IMG/VR virus record: IMGVR_UViG_3300027985_000557
Location: 1-64,000 of that record
Source of the DNA: a virus
Length of the DNA: 64,000 nt
Reading direction: 5' to 3' (one strand)
Shown: in pieces, positions 8,138-15,508 of the stretch
How the letters are laid out: the number at the start of each line of letters is the position of its first letter
Position numbering within the stretch: the first letter of the stretch is position 1
The notes under the pieces: generated by a model
The model's database searches: none
What the model was told of the DNA's origin: nothing
Seen by the model: the letters and a program-made list of their open reading frames with translations, nothing else
Program-made: the position numbers and the translations under genes

Positions 8138-8899
8138 ATGATCAGCGTCAAGTCTAAGGATATGGCAACCTTCCTCAAACGCGTCTACCTCGGGGGCGTC
8201 ATTGAGGACTGCGTACTTCAAACGACCCCCGAAGGCATGTGTGTTCAGGCCCTCGACCTGTCCAACACCCTGCTCCTGTCCGTCGCGGCCCCTTTCGAGG
8301 CGACCCTCAATGCTGGTAACCTGGGCATCAGTCTGCTCGACTGGCTTATCAAGGCCCTTGGCTCATTCGGCGACGGCCAGATCGAAATGGGCATCGAAGG
8401 TAACCGCCTCATCATGCGCGGGGCCGGCAACAGCCTGAAGTACCTGCTCTCCAGTGCCGAGGCCGTCCCGACCATGCCTGAAGACCCGGCCGCCCTTGCC
8501 ACCGTCAAGGATGCCCTGGTCTATTCCGTCAAGCTGGACGACCTGAACAAAGGCAACCTGACCACGAACATCAGCTTGTTCAAGAAACCCACCGTTACGG
8601 TAAACATCAACGCGAACAACGGCAAGGGCACCTGCTCCGTCGTCTGCGGCGCGGAAACCGAGAACCAGTTCACCGTCCAGTTCGGCCGCGTGACCGTCGC
8701 TGAGGGAGCGGAGATTATGCCGCTGTCTTTTGAGGTCAATGCAGCCCACGTCAAAGCCTGTCTGGAAGCCACGTCCAGCGGCGAAGGAACCCCGCTCATG
8801 ATGATGGCCGCGAACCCCAAGTACCCGGTCATCATCTGCCAGGGCATGGACCTCTGGGGATTTCTCCCTGCCGTCGCCCGTCCGAGCGGAGGTGCCTAA
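8138..8899 (+). CDS. DNA polymerase sliding clamp (gp45/PCNA-like)
   Basis: At 253 residues the protein fits a T4 gp45 or PCNA-type subunit with two similar halves. The pattern ISVKSKDMATFLKRVYLGG ... GMCVQALD at the N-terminus is clamp-like, and the C-terminal half (LSFEVNAAHVKACLEA ... YPVIICQ) repeats the fold. The call rests mainly on length, this pattern and the one-base overlap with the clamp-loader gene that follows. Its job would be to tether the family A polymerase and recruit partners. GGAGG precedes the ATG. Confidence 0.72.
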   Translation: MISVKSKDMATFLKRVYLGGVIEDCVLQTTPEGMCVQALDLSNTLLLSVAAPFEATLNAGNLGISLLDWLIKALGSFGDGQIEMGIEGNRLIMRGAGNSLKYLLSSAEAVPTMPEDPAALATVKDALVYSVKLDDLNKGNLTTNISLFKKPTVTVNINANNGKGTCSVVCGAETENQFTVQFGRVTVAEGAEIMPLSFEVNAAHVKACLEATSSGEGTPLMMMAANPKYPVIICQGMDLWGFLPAVARPSGGA

Positions 8900-9837
8900 T
8901 GTCCATCGAATCCTTCATCTGGTACGAGAAGTATCGCCCGACCAACCTCGCCGACATGGTCATGCGGGAGCCCACCCGCGCGGCAATGGAATCCTTCATT
9001 ACCCAAGACGAGATTCCACACCTGCTGCTGCACGGCCCGGCGGGCTCCGGCAAGACCACGGTAGCCAAGATCCTGTACGAAACCATTCCGTGTGCGGTTT
9101 TGGAGTTAAACGCCTCTAGCGGCGACCGTGGCGTGGAAATCATGAAGACCAAGGTGAAGCAGTTCGCCGCGTCGGCCCCCATGCCCGGCAAGGACCTGAA
9201 GATAGTCTTCCTTGACGAAGCGGACGGCCTGACCCTGGATGCCCAGAAGGCTCTGCGCAATACCATCGAGGCCTACCAATCCACGTGCCGCTTCTTGTTC
9301 ACGTGTAACCACTTCGACAAGATGCATGATGCCATTATCAGCCGCTGCATGTGTTTTGAGTTCAGCCAGTTTCCTCTGGCCGACATGAAGAAGCACGCCT
9401 GCGGCATTCTGCGGAAGGAGGGCGTGACGTTTGACCGGGCGGCCGTGGGCCAACTGGTCGAGCGTTTCTACCCGGACTTCCGTACCATCCTCAACTCCAT
9501 GCACCTGGGCTCCTTGTCCGGCACGTTTAATGCGGCGTCCATTGCCGCCCTGAATATTGACCCGGACACGGTCCTCAACTTCCTGCTTGATGGCAAAGTC
9601 GGCGAGCTGCGTCGGTATTGGGCCGGGCTGTCCGACTTCACCTTCATTTACAAAATCCTGTTCGACAAACTGGTGCCCCTCATTGCCCAGCAAAGCGGCA
9701 CGGATGCCGCTCGGGTGGTTGTCGTTCTGGCCGAGTACCTGGGGCGTGACTCTACCATTCCCGACCGTGAACTCAATTTCACGGCCTGCTGCTGCGCCTT
9801 GATGGATATCCTCGGCGCGCCGCACGACTTTGCGTAG
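8899..9837 (+). CDS. Clamp loader large subunit (RFC/gp44-like AAA+ ATPase)
   Basis: Typical RFC-small/T4 gp44 layout. The N-terminal WYEKYRPTNLADMV is followed by Walker A GPAGSGKTT (about residues 47-55), Walker B FLDEADGL (about 103), a sensor 1 region LFTCNHFDKM and the SRC motif (about 147) that carries the arginine finger acting on the neighbouring subunit. The C-terminal third is the helical collar domain. It overlaps the clamp stop by one base and is followed by a gp62-like gene, as in T4. Confidence 0.93.
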   Translation: MSIESFIWYEKYRPTNLADMVMREPTRAAMESFITQDEIPHLLLHGPAGSGKTTVAKILYETIPCAVLELNASSGDRGVEIMKTKVKQFAASAPMPGKDLKIVFLDEADGLTLDAQKALRNTIEAYQSTCRFLFTCNHFDKMHDAIISRCMCFEFSQFPLADMKKHACGILRKEGVTFDRAAVGQLVERFYPDFRTILNSMHLGSLSGTFNAASIAALNIDPDTVLNFLLDGKVGELRRYWAGLSDFTFIYKILFDKLVPLIAQQSGTDAARVVVVLAEYLGRDSTIPDRELNFTACCCALMDILGAPHDFA

Positions 9838-9846
9838 GAGGTCTAC

Positions 9847-10545
9847 ATGCCGCCGCGTAAGAAAGAAGTGCCCCAAGCCGAGTATGGCCGCCTGACCGAC
9901 ACGCTTGGGATCGCCATGGCTAACCCGGTGGCCCTTGAGGAAGAGGGTGTGAGTACGCCGAAACCTGACTTTTTCGGTGATATTCAGAACTACTTCACCA
10001 AGGGTCGCCCGGTGACCACGGACAGCAACGGCAACGAGACGTACATTCAGGCGCGGTTCCTCTCAATGGCGGCCCAGGGCTTTGAAGGGGCCGCCGCCTA
10101 CAACCGGCTCTCTGCCAAACTGCCGAAGTGGGCGCGGGCCGTCGTGCTGTACTGGCTCACCCCGACCTTGTCCCGCGCGCCTCGGATGAACTACATCAAG
10201 GCCGAGAAGGGCAAGGAGACGGACGCCTACAAGGAAGTCATCCAGAAGATCGTAAACTACTTCAAATGCCGGCCGCACCATGCCCCGCAAATCTACGACT
10301 TGCTTGAGGCCCAAAAGTTCGATATATACGGATTCTTCGGGCTGAAGGCACCACGTGGGTTCCTGGGCAGCACGGGTAAGGAGGACGACGATGTCGATAA
10401 ACCTGGACGATCTGCCGGAAGAAGTGCTGGCACACGTACGCAGCCTTCCAAAGGAAGAGCAAATCGAGGCGCTGGGGCGGTTGCAGCGGGGGGAACTCCC
10501 CAAGGGCATGACGAGACGGGGCTCTTTACTCGTCGGCGGCCATAG
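9847..10545 (+). CDS. Clamp loader small subunit (gp62-like) with Arg-rich overprinted tail
   Basis: The first ~181 residues match T4 gp62 in size and general pattern, including RFLSMAAQGFEGAAAYNRLS followed by LPKWARAV. The position directly after the gp44-like gene supports the call. The last ~51 residues are low-complexity Gly/Arg/Thr/Ala, are encoded in DNA shared with the next gene, and end in TGLFTRRRP. That end is the same motif found in RuvC and other replication proteins here. The tail may be a flexible docking arm. Homology to gp62 is weak at sequence level. Confidence 0.62.
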   Translation: MPPRKKEVPQAEYGRLTDTLGIAMANPVALEEEGVSTPKPDFFGDIQNYFTKGRPVTTDSNGNETYIQARFLSMAAQGFEGAAAYNRLSAKLPKWARAVVLYWLTPTLSRAPRMNYIKAEKGKETDAYKEVIQKIVNYFKCRPHHAPQIYDLLEAQKFDIYGFFGLKAPRGFLGSTGKEDDDVDKPGRSAGRSAGTRTQPSKGRANRGAGAVAAGGTPQGHDETGLFTRRRP

Positions 10546-10735
10546 CACGTCGCCGGCCCTGGCCGCCCTTGCTGCCGTGGGCGCGATAGCCGGGCAAGTT
10601 GCCCGTTTGCCGCTCGATATGCTGGCCGACCTTGCCCCGGGTCACCCCCGGGGGCACCGAGCCAAAAAACGAGCCCCTGGACCGGGTGTCGGCACTAATC
10701 GACAGCGCCGCGCCCGCGAAGGTAAGGGCTGGTAG
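10391..10735 (+). CDS. Hypothetical protein, 114 aa, overlapping the gp62-like tail by 155 bp
   Basis: An ideal AAGGAGG (10378-10384) precedes ATG 10391. The first ~40 residues (LDDLPEEVLAHVRSLPKEE, then a Leu/Arg-rich helix) look like a normal folded protein. A small hydrophobic Ala/Gly/Leu segment follows (ALAALAAVGAIAG), then a basic Pro/Arg tail. No family was recognised. The out-of-frame overlap with the upstream gene is unusually long for this genome, where most overlaps are 1-50 bp. Confidence 0.6.
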   Translation: MSINLDDLPEEVLAHVRSLPKEEQIEALGRLQRGELPKGMTRRGSLLVGGHSTSPALAALAAVGAIAGQVARLPLDMLADLAPGHPRGHRAKKRAPGPGVGTNRQRRAREGKGW

Positions 10736-10745
10736 AACACACAAC

Positions 10746-10770
10746 CGGGGGCATGGCCGTCGTGCCCCCG
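10746..10770 (+). other. Intergenic GC hairpin
   Basis: Stem CGGGGGCA/TGCCCCCG with a nine-base loop and no T-run. Closely similar hairpins with GGGGCATGGCC or GGGGGC stems sit before other start codons at 2501 and 14055. It may be a processing, stability or weak termination element. Confidence 0.45.
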
Positions 10771-10789
10771 TTCACATACAGGAGCCACC

Positions 10790-11344
10790 ATGGGTATCCT
10801 CGGCGCTATTGGCGGAACCGAATCGTCACGGGCTGATCGGTTCAACAAACAGGCGGAAGGTCTGTCCAAAGAAGCAACCCGCGCCCTCGAAGTCTCCATG
10901 CTTAAACCCGAACCCATGATCGAGCCTGCTTGTCCCGCGCCGACTACCCGTGGCGTCGTGGATACCAAGGTGGCGTTCTACATCCCTCCCAAACGCTACT
11001 GGCGCATCTTTCAAAAGTTCTTCAAAGTGTCCCGCATGGGCGAGCGCCAGAACGCTAACGGCATTGCCCGTGGCGAGAACTCCGTGCGTGACATCCGCAT
11101 TTTCCTGGCCCTGCTGGATGGACTGGTCAGCGGCAAGCTGAAGTTCAATGCGGAGGCCATGACTATTGAGGCGGCCTTGTCTCCGAGACAGGTGAAGCTT
11201 CTCGAAGATTTCGAGGTTACTCTTCGTCAGCATATCGAGGCCGAAGAACAAGATGCCCCGGGTGTCGCAGCAAGCCTTGTCGATGAAGTGCGCACCTTGC
11301 TTGACGAGGCGTTTGGCTACCCGGCTGAAGATCGGAATAAGTAA
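10790..11344 (+). CDS. Hypothetical protein, 184 aa, heading the modification block
   Basis: Soluble and mostly helical, with a disordered N-terminal ~50 residues rich in Glu, Ala and Pro. A basic aromatic segment (YWRIFQKFFKVSRMGERQ) could bind nucleic acid. No family was recognised. A good GGAG precedes the start. It ends nine bases before the radical SAM gene, so the two are probably translated from one message and may act together. Confidence 0.6.
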   Translation: MGILGAIGGTESSRADRFNKQAEGLSKEATRALEVSMLKPEPMIEPACPAPTTRGVVDTKVAFYIPPKRYWRIFQKFFKVSRMGERQNANGIARGENSVRDIRIFLALLDGLVSGKLKFNAEAMTIEAALSPRQVKLLEDFEVTLRQHIEAEEQDAPGVAASLVDEVRTLLDEAFGYPAEDRNK

Positions 11345-11353
11345 GGAGCTGAC

Positions 11354-12778
11354 ATGGCTATCGAACACAGGGAGACAGAGGACATAAGCGAAGAAGCCCT
11401 CCGGTGGGTCGTGGAGAACAAGGGTATCAGGGGCGAGGATATTGGCAAGGGGTATCAGTCCCCGCGCATTTCCTCGGAGATACCCGACTGTTCCATGCCC
11501 CTGAGCTTTGACGATAAGTCCTTCTGCGCGCTCGGCTGCCTGTACTGCTTCAGCTACATGCAGAAGTGTATCAATCCGTCCCGAAGTGGTCTGGGCCTTC
11601 AGACGGTGGATACCCAAAAGATGATCCAGGCTATGACCGGCAAAGGGGCCAAGGGCCACCACCGCCTTCTCTATGAGCACTTCTACAAACGCCGGTTTCT
11701 GCTCCATTGGGGCGGGCTGGCCGACCCGTTCTGCAACTTCGAGCGGACAGCCGGCTCTACCCGTGAACTGCTGACAGCCCTCGGGGACATGGACTACCCC
11801 ACCCTGTTCAGCTTCAAGGGCGGTACCGTGTTCCGCAAGGAGTACCGCCAGATATTCGAACGGTTCTCCGGGCAGCGTAACTTCGCCTTCCAGGTAAGCA
11901 TCATCACGGCGGACGACGCCCTTGCCAAAGAAGTAGAGGTCGGTGTACCATCACCCACGGCCCGGCTGAACGCCTTGAAGATGCTGTCCGAGATGGGGTA
12001 CTGGACTATTCTGCGTCTGCGTCCCTTCATGATCGGCATCACGGACCCGACCCTTGACGAACTGCTGGAGCGTGCCCGGGACGTGGGTATTCGCGGCGTG
12101 TCCACAGAGTTCTTTGCCATCGACAACCGCTGTACGGCTGGGGCCAAAATGCGGTTCAAATGGCTGGCAAAGTACATGGGCGTGGAGAACCTGCACGAAT
12201 ATTACCAAGCCCTCTCCCCCGACCGGGGCACCTACCTGCGTCTGAACCGCCACGTCAAGGAGCGGTTCATCAAGAAGATCTATAAGTTCTGCTGCGAGAA
12301 CAATCTCACCCTTGGCGTGTCCGACCCTGACTTCAAAGAACTCTGCACGTCTGGCTCTTGCTGCGGCATGCCGGACGATTTCCCCGACAACCGAGCGCTG
12401 GAGAACTGGACGCGTGACCAGCTCACGTTTCACGTGAAACGCGCCCGTCAGATCTACCACCAAAGCGGCCAGCTTGTCGAACTCAAATTCGATGAGGTCT
12501 ACAACGAGCAAACGTCGCCGTACCTCGTCGAACCCGGCCTTGCCAACGATAACTTCGACGTCATCGGCCGCAACTATGCTGAACGCGCCAACCTGACGCA
12601 GAAGCTTCTGCTCCAGGAAAAATGGAACAATCTGCGGTCACCGATCAACCCGCGCAACTACCTGCACAACAAACTTGTTCCGATCGGACTTGATGACAAG
12701 GGCAACTACATCATGCGATACAACCCCCTGGAGTATGAGGAGAGGTGGAAAAAGGAAGGACTTGATCTAACGCGCTAG
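11354..12778 (+). CDS. Radical SAM enzyme, spore-photoproduct-lyase-like superfamily, 474 aa
   Basis: The [4Fe-4S]/SAM motif is CALGCLYCF (CxxxCxxC), about residues 57-64. The following barrel shows HWGGLADPF, VSIITADDALAKEVE and LRLRPFMIGITD, the pattern of the SPL/Rv2578c-type radical SAM group. Additional cysteines near the C-terminal third (FCCENN, CTSGSCCG) may bind a second cluster. Such enzymes repair photoproducts or modify bases by radical chemistry. Here the downstream DUF1653-like and glycosyltransferase genes favour a DNA-modification role; a repair lyase is the main alternative. The substrate cannot be deduced. Confidence 0.8.
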   Translation: MAIEHRETEDISEEALRWVVENKGIRGEDIGKGYQSPRISSEIPDCSMPLSFDDKSFCALGCLYCFSYMQKCINPSRSGLGLQTVDTQKMIQAMTGKGAKGHHRLLYEHFYKRRFLLHWGGLADPFCNFERTAGSTRELLTALGDMDYPTLFSFKGGTVFRKEYRQIFERFSGQRNFAFQVSIITADDALAKEVEVGVPSPTARLNALKMLSEMGYWTILRLRPFMIGITDPTLDELLERARDVGIRGVSTEFFAIDNRCTAGAKMRFKWLAKYMGVENLHEYYQALSPDRGTYLRLNRHVKERFIKKIYKFCCENNLTLGVSDPDFKELCTSGSCCGMPDDFPDNRALENWTRDQLTFHVKRARQIYHQSGQLVELKFDEVYNEQTSPYLVEPGLANDNFDVIGRNYAERANLTQKLLLQEKWNNLRSPINPRNYLHNKLVPIGLDDKGNYIMRYNPLEYEERWKKEGLDLTR

Positions 12779-12787
12779 GGGGTCATC

Positions 12788-13186
12788 ATGGACGGTGAAG
12801 TCGTTATCGGCGGCGTCTACAGGCACTACAAGAACAAACTGAATTACCTAGTAATCGGTACATCGTGGTATGTTAGTGACGCCAAGGAAGGAGTTCTTGT
12901 CCATTATCTTCCGCTGTACGAATGCCATAAAAAATCATTCGCCCGCGATCTTCCAGAGTTCAAGGCGGTCGTCAAGGGTGAAGATGGTATCATGCAACCC
13001 CGGTTTCTGCTCGTAGACCAAGAAGGCCGGTGCGACATGCTTACCATACTCACCGATGTACTTTACAGCGCCCAAATGGCTAAGATCGCCATGTTGAGCT
13101 TTCTGTCGCGGTATAATGACCATGCGGGCCTGGACCTTGACGGCCTGAAACTGGCGACGGATCACTTGAAAAGGAGCATACCGTGA
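12788..13186 (+). CDS. DUF1653-like small protein, 132 aa
   Basis: The N-terminal ~60 residues (GGVYRHYKNKLNYLVIG ... VHYLPLYECHKKSFARDLPEF) follow the DUF1653 pattern of a short beta barrel. The rest is an added helical domain of unknown type. Its stop overlaps the GTG start of the glycosyltransferase, implying translational coupling. Function unknown; it lies between two putative base-modification genes. Confidence 0.6.
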   Translation: MDGEVVIGGVYRHYKNKLNYLVIGTSWYVSDAKEGVLVHYLPLYECHKKSFARDLPEFKAVVKGEDGIMQPRFLLVDQEGRCDMLTILTDVLYSAQMAKIAMLSFLSRYNDHAGLDLDGLKLATDHLKRSIP

Positions 13187-14037
13187 GTACCTTTCACGTC
13201 ATTGTTACTTCCGCCGGACGGGCCGACCGTTTAGTCACTCCGGCGAACCTTGGTTCATGGACGCAAGGATACACAACCTTCGTTGTTCCGCACAACCAAT
13301 ACGATGCTTACGCCCAGGCCCTGAGCACCACTGAAATCCAGGTGGTAGCGGCCCCTGAAGACATTCTGCTCATGTCGCCCAAACGGCAATGGGCCATCGA
13401 ACAGTGCAAGGGCATCGACTACGTCTGCATTCTGGACGACGATCTTGACTTCTTTGTCCGCACGCCGGAAATGAAGCTGGTCAAGGCGACTCCCGATCAG
13501 GTGGACCAGATGTTCCTTGAGATGCACGACACCCTGGACAGCGGCATCCATTTCACGGGTATCAGCTCGCGCTTCGGGAACAACCAAGTCACCGAAGAGT
13601 TCAAGGATGTTGGTCGCGTGTCCCGGTGCTGGGCCTTCAACCGCAAGACCTACATGGACCTCGGCGTCAATATTGCGCCCTTCCCCGAATACTGTATCGA
13701 CGACTTCCATATCATTCTGTCCTTCCTCGAGGCCGGGCATCCCAACCGGGTGTTCTACAAGTACAGCCAGGATGACAAGGGCAGCAACGCGGCCGGCGGT
13801 TGCTCGGCCTACCGCAACTTCGACATCCAGCGGCAGTCGGCCGAATGGTTGGCGAAAAAGCACGCCGGGTTTGTCGAGGTGGTCGAGAAGCGCACCAAGC
13901 ATTCCTGGCCTGGAATGGCCAAGGGAGCCGATGGTAGCAACGTCCGGCATGACGTCCGCATCCACTGGCAAAAGGCCTACCAGAAGGGCCGGGCTGGCGG
14001 CGGCATGTCCGCATTTTTGAAGTCGAGACAGAGCTAA
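13183..14037 (+). CDS. GT-A glycosyltransferase, TET/JBP-associated (TAGT) type
   Basis: GTG start overlaps the previous stop. The N-terminus (FHVIVTSAGRADRL) and the metal/nucleotide-binding DDDLDF (about residue 84) give a GT-A fold. The later pattern (GISSRFGNN, RCWAFNRKTYMDLG, CIDDFHIILSFLEAG, YKYSQDDKGSNAAGGCS) fits the TAGT group described in phages that glycosylate modified thymine or cytosine in DNA. With the adjacent radical SAM and the Nmad1-like and ThyX genes it suggests hypermodified phage DNA. Sugar and acceptor base are unknown. Confidence 0.7.
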   Translation: MSTFHVIVTSAGRADRLVTPANLGSWTQGYTTFVVPHNQYDAYAQALSTTEIQVVAAPEDILLMSPKRQWAIEQCKGIDYVCILDDDLDFFVRTPEMKLVKATPDQVDQMFLEMHDTLDSGIHFTGISSRFGNNQVTEEFKDVGRVSRCWAFNRKTYMDLGVNIAPFPEYCIDDFHIILSFLEAGHPNRVFYKYSQDDKGSNAAGGCSAYRNFDIQRQSAEWLAKKHAGFVEVVEKRTKHSWPGMAKGADGSNVRHDVRIHWQKAYQKGRAGGGMSAFLKSRQS

Positions 14038-14054
14038 CGCACCTCGTTTGGGCA

Positions 14055-14080
14055 GGGGCATGGCCTTTGCGTCATGCCCC
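14055..14080 (+). other. Intergenic GC hairpin
   Basis: Stem GGGGCATG/CATGCCCC with a ten-base loop and no T-run, in the 82-bp gap after the glycosyltransferase gene. It resembles the hairpin at 10746-10770. Confidence 0.45.
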
Positions 14081-14119
14081 AAACCCACCCTCTAAAATGA
14101 AGCAAATTGGAGCACGAAA

Positions 14120-14596
14120 ATGGCCATCACGCCGAAGTACCAGACTTCCGATGGAAAACTGTTCGATACACCTGAGCAGGCAGCAGAACACGAAGAGCAA
14201 AGCGCCGACATAAAGAACGAAGTTAAGGCCGTCATGGCGAAGATAGAAACCTTGACGGGGGTGCGCAGTGCGGGTGACAGGTTCGTGGTAGCGGCCACCA
14301 TTTTGTTGATGCTTACAAATCGTGAACTGTTTGCTGCACATTTTACCAAAAAGAAGATGAGCGCTAAATTGGGCGTTGTGAACAAATGCGAGAACTGCAT
14401 GCACTGTCCGACGTGGAATCTTGTCACGGAACGGACATTAAAGACGGTAGAACGCGGCCTGTGTCGTAAACCTGTGAGTAAAGGAATCATACGCGAACTC
14501 GGTCTTCCGCCTGGGACAAGTGTCCAGATGCCGTGGATTTATCGTAATGCCCAAAAGATGAATTGTCCCGGCTTCATGGAGTTTTTCGAGGCGTAG
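14120..14596 (+). CDS. Hypothetical Cys-containing protein, 158 aa
   Basis: The N-terminus (YQTSDGKLFDTPEQAAEHE) is the common phage/small-protein pattern for a short beta-hairpin followed by a helix. The C-terminal half has CENCMHC, then single Cys residues near positions 120 and 152, which could bind zinc. GGAG lies upstream with wide spacing. No family is assigned; it shares an operon with the next two unknown genes and the polymerase. Confidence 0.6.
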   Translation: MAITPKYQTSDGKLFDTPEQAAEHEEQSADIKNEVKAVMAKIETLTGVRSAGDRFVVAATILLMLTNRELFAAHFTKKKMSAKLGVVNKCENCMHCPTWNLVTERTLKTVERGLCRKPVSKGIIRELGLPPGTSVQMPWIYRNAQKMNCPGFMEFFEA

Positions 14597-14598
14597 CC

Positions 14599-14997
14599 AT
14601 GCGGACGAACGTCGAAAAACTCCATGAGATGTGGGAACTTCGCGAGCGTGTCGGCACTGCCTTCATGCCACGAAACAGCGGCAAGACTCTGCTGCGCGTT
14701 CACGAACTGGCGGCCGGTATCTGTCTTGGCGAACATGACTTGTTTATCGTCAGCCTGACCGCGTACCATGACCTCATGTACCTCATACCCATGATCTTTT
14801 CCGTGTTCGCCGAGTACGGCATAGTACCGGATCAGCCAAGTTCGCACATAAGCATTGAACGGCTAATCGTGCATTATCAGGGACGCCGTATCACCATTCG
14901 GTTCTATGCAGTGCGCGATAGCCGGTATTCCTGCCGCGATGAGTTCACCCGAGGTCTGTCCGACTTCGGCTATGTCCCCATGGGGCATTGGGATTAA
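14599..14997 (+). CDS. Hypothetical protein with degenerate P-loop-like stretch, 132 aa
   Basis: ATG 14599 follows the previous stop by two bases. RVGTAFMPRNSGKTLLRVHE resembles the start of a P-loop NTPase, but the standard Walker A spacing is incomplete and no Walker B is evident in such a short chain. It could be a remnant or minimal ATPase lobe. Function unknown. Confidence 0.55.
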   Translation: MRTNVEKLHEMWELRERVGTAFMPRNSGKTLLRVHELAAGICLGEHDLFIVSLTAYHDLMYLIPMIFSVFAEYGIVPDQPSSHISIERLIVHYQGRRITIRFYAVRDSRYSCRDEFTRGLSDFGYVPMGHWD

Positions 14998-14999
14998 GC

Positions 15000-15500
15000 A
15001 TGAAAGGAATCGTACCCTCTAAGCATGTTCGTCCACACATGCTCACCCTGGACATCGGGCAGGCTGTCTACGACTGCACTGATGAAATCGAAGACCTGCG
15101 CAAAACCCGCGCCCGTCTCATTTACATCATGCGCTCTATCATGCGGATGATAGGCCCCAAGGACGTTTATGGGCACTGGATCTTCGCCAATACCGGAGGA
15201 CAGCGTACCTACCAGCGCACCCTCTCCCAGGTCATGGCCGAAGTCTTTGCCGTGAACAAAAAGACGGCGGATGGCCTTCAGTGGATCATCCTGCTGCACG
15301 GCATGGCTGAGGACTGTGAAGACCTTGCGAAAGAAAATGGACAATTCGCCCTGGCCCACAGATGGAAACTGGTGTACCGTCTTATGGGCTGGGTCCACGC
15401 CCTGTTTGAACCTCAGTACCCGGACGACGCGAGCGCCGAATGGGCCGCCGCCATCATGCTGTACGACCGAATTACCAAGAAAATTGGAATGCAGAAGTAG
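15000..15500 (+). CDS. Hypothetical helical protein, 166 aa
   Basis: The ATG at 15000 is preferred over an upstream in-frame TTG that would overlap the previous gene. The protein is largely alpha-helical with no cysteine cluster, signal or membrane segment. It lies immediately upstream of the polymerase gene (eight-base gap), so it may belong to the replication operon. No family recognised. Confidence 0.55.
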   Translation: MKGIVPSKHVRPHMLTLDIGQAVYDCTDEIEDLRKTRARLIYIMRSIMRMIGPKDVYGHWIFANTGGQRTYQRTLSQVMAEVFAVNKKTADGLQWIILLHGMAEDCEDLAKENGQFALAHRWKLVYRLMGWVHALFEPQYPDDASAEWAAAIMLYDRITKKIGMQK

Positions 15501-15508
15501 GGGGACGC

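Noticed and set aside
7151-8221. Long minus-strand frame (356 aa) opposite the 279-residue gene
   Set aside because: Mirror of a Lys/Ala/Pro-rich coding sequence with strong GC bias; Gly/Leu/Val-rich nonsense, covering promoter and terminator.
14599-14997. P-loop ATPase annotation for the 132-residue protein
   Set aside because: Only a degenerate GKT stretch, no Walker B, and too short for a complete ATPase.
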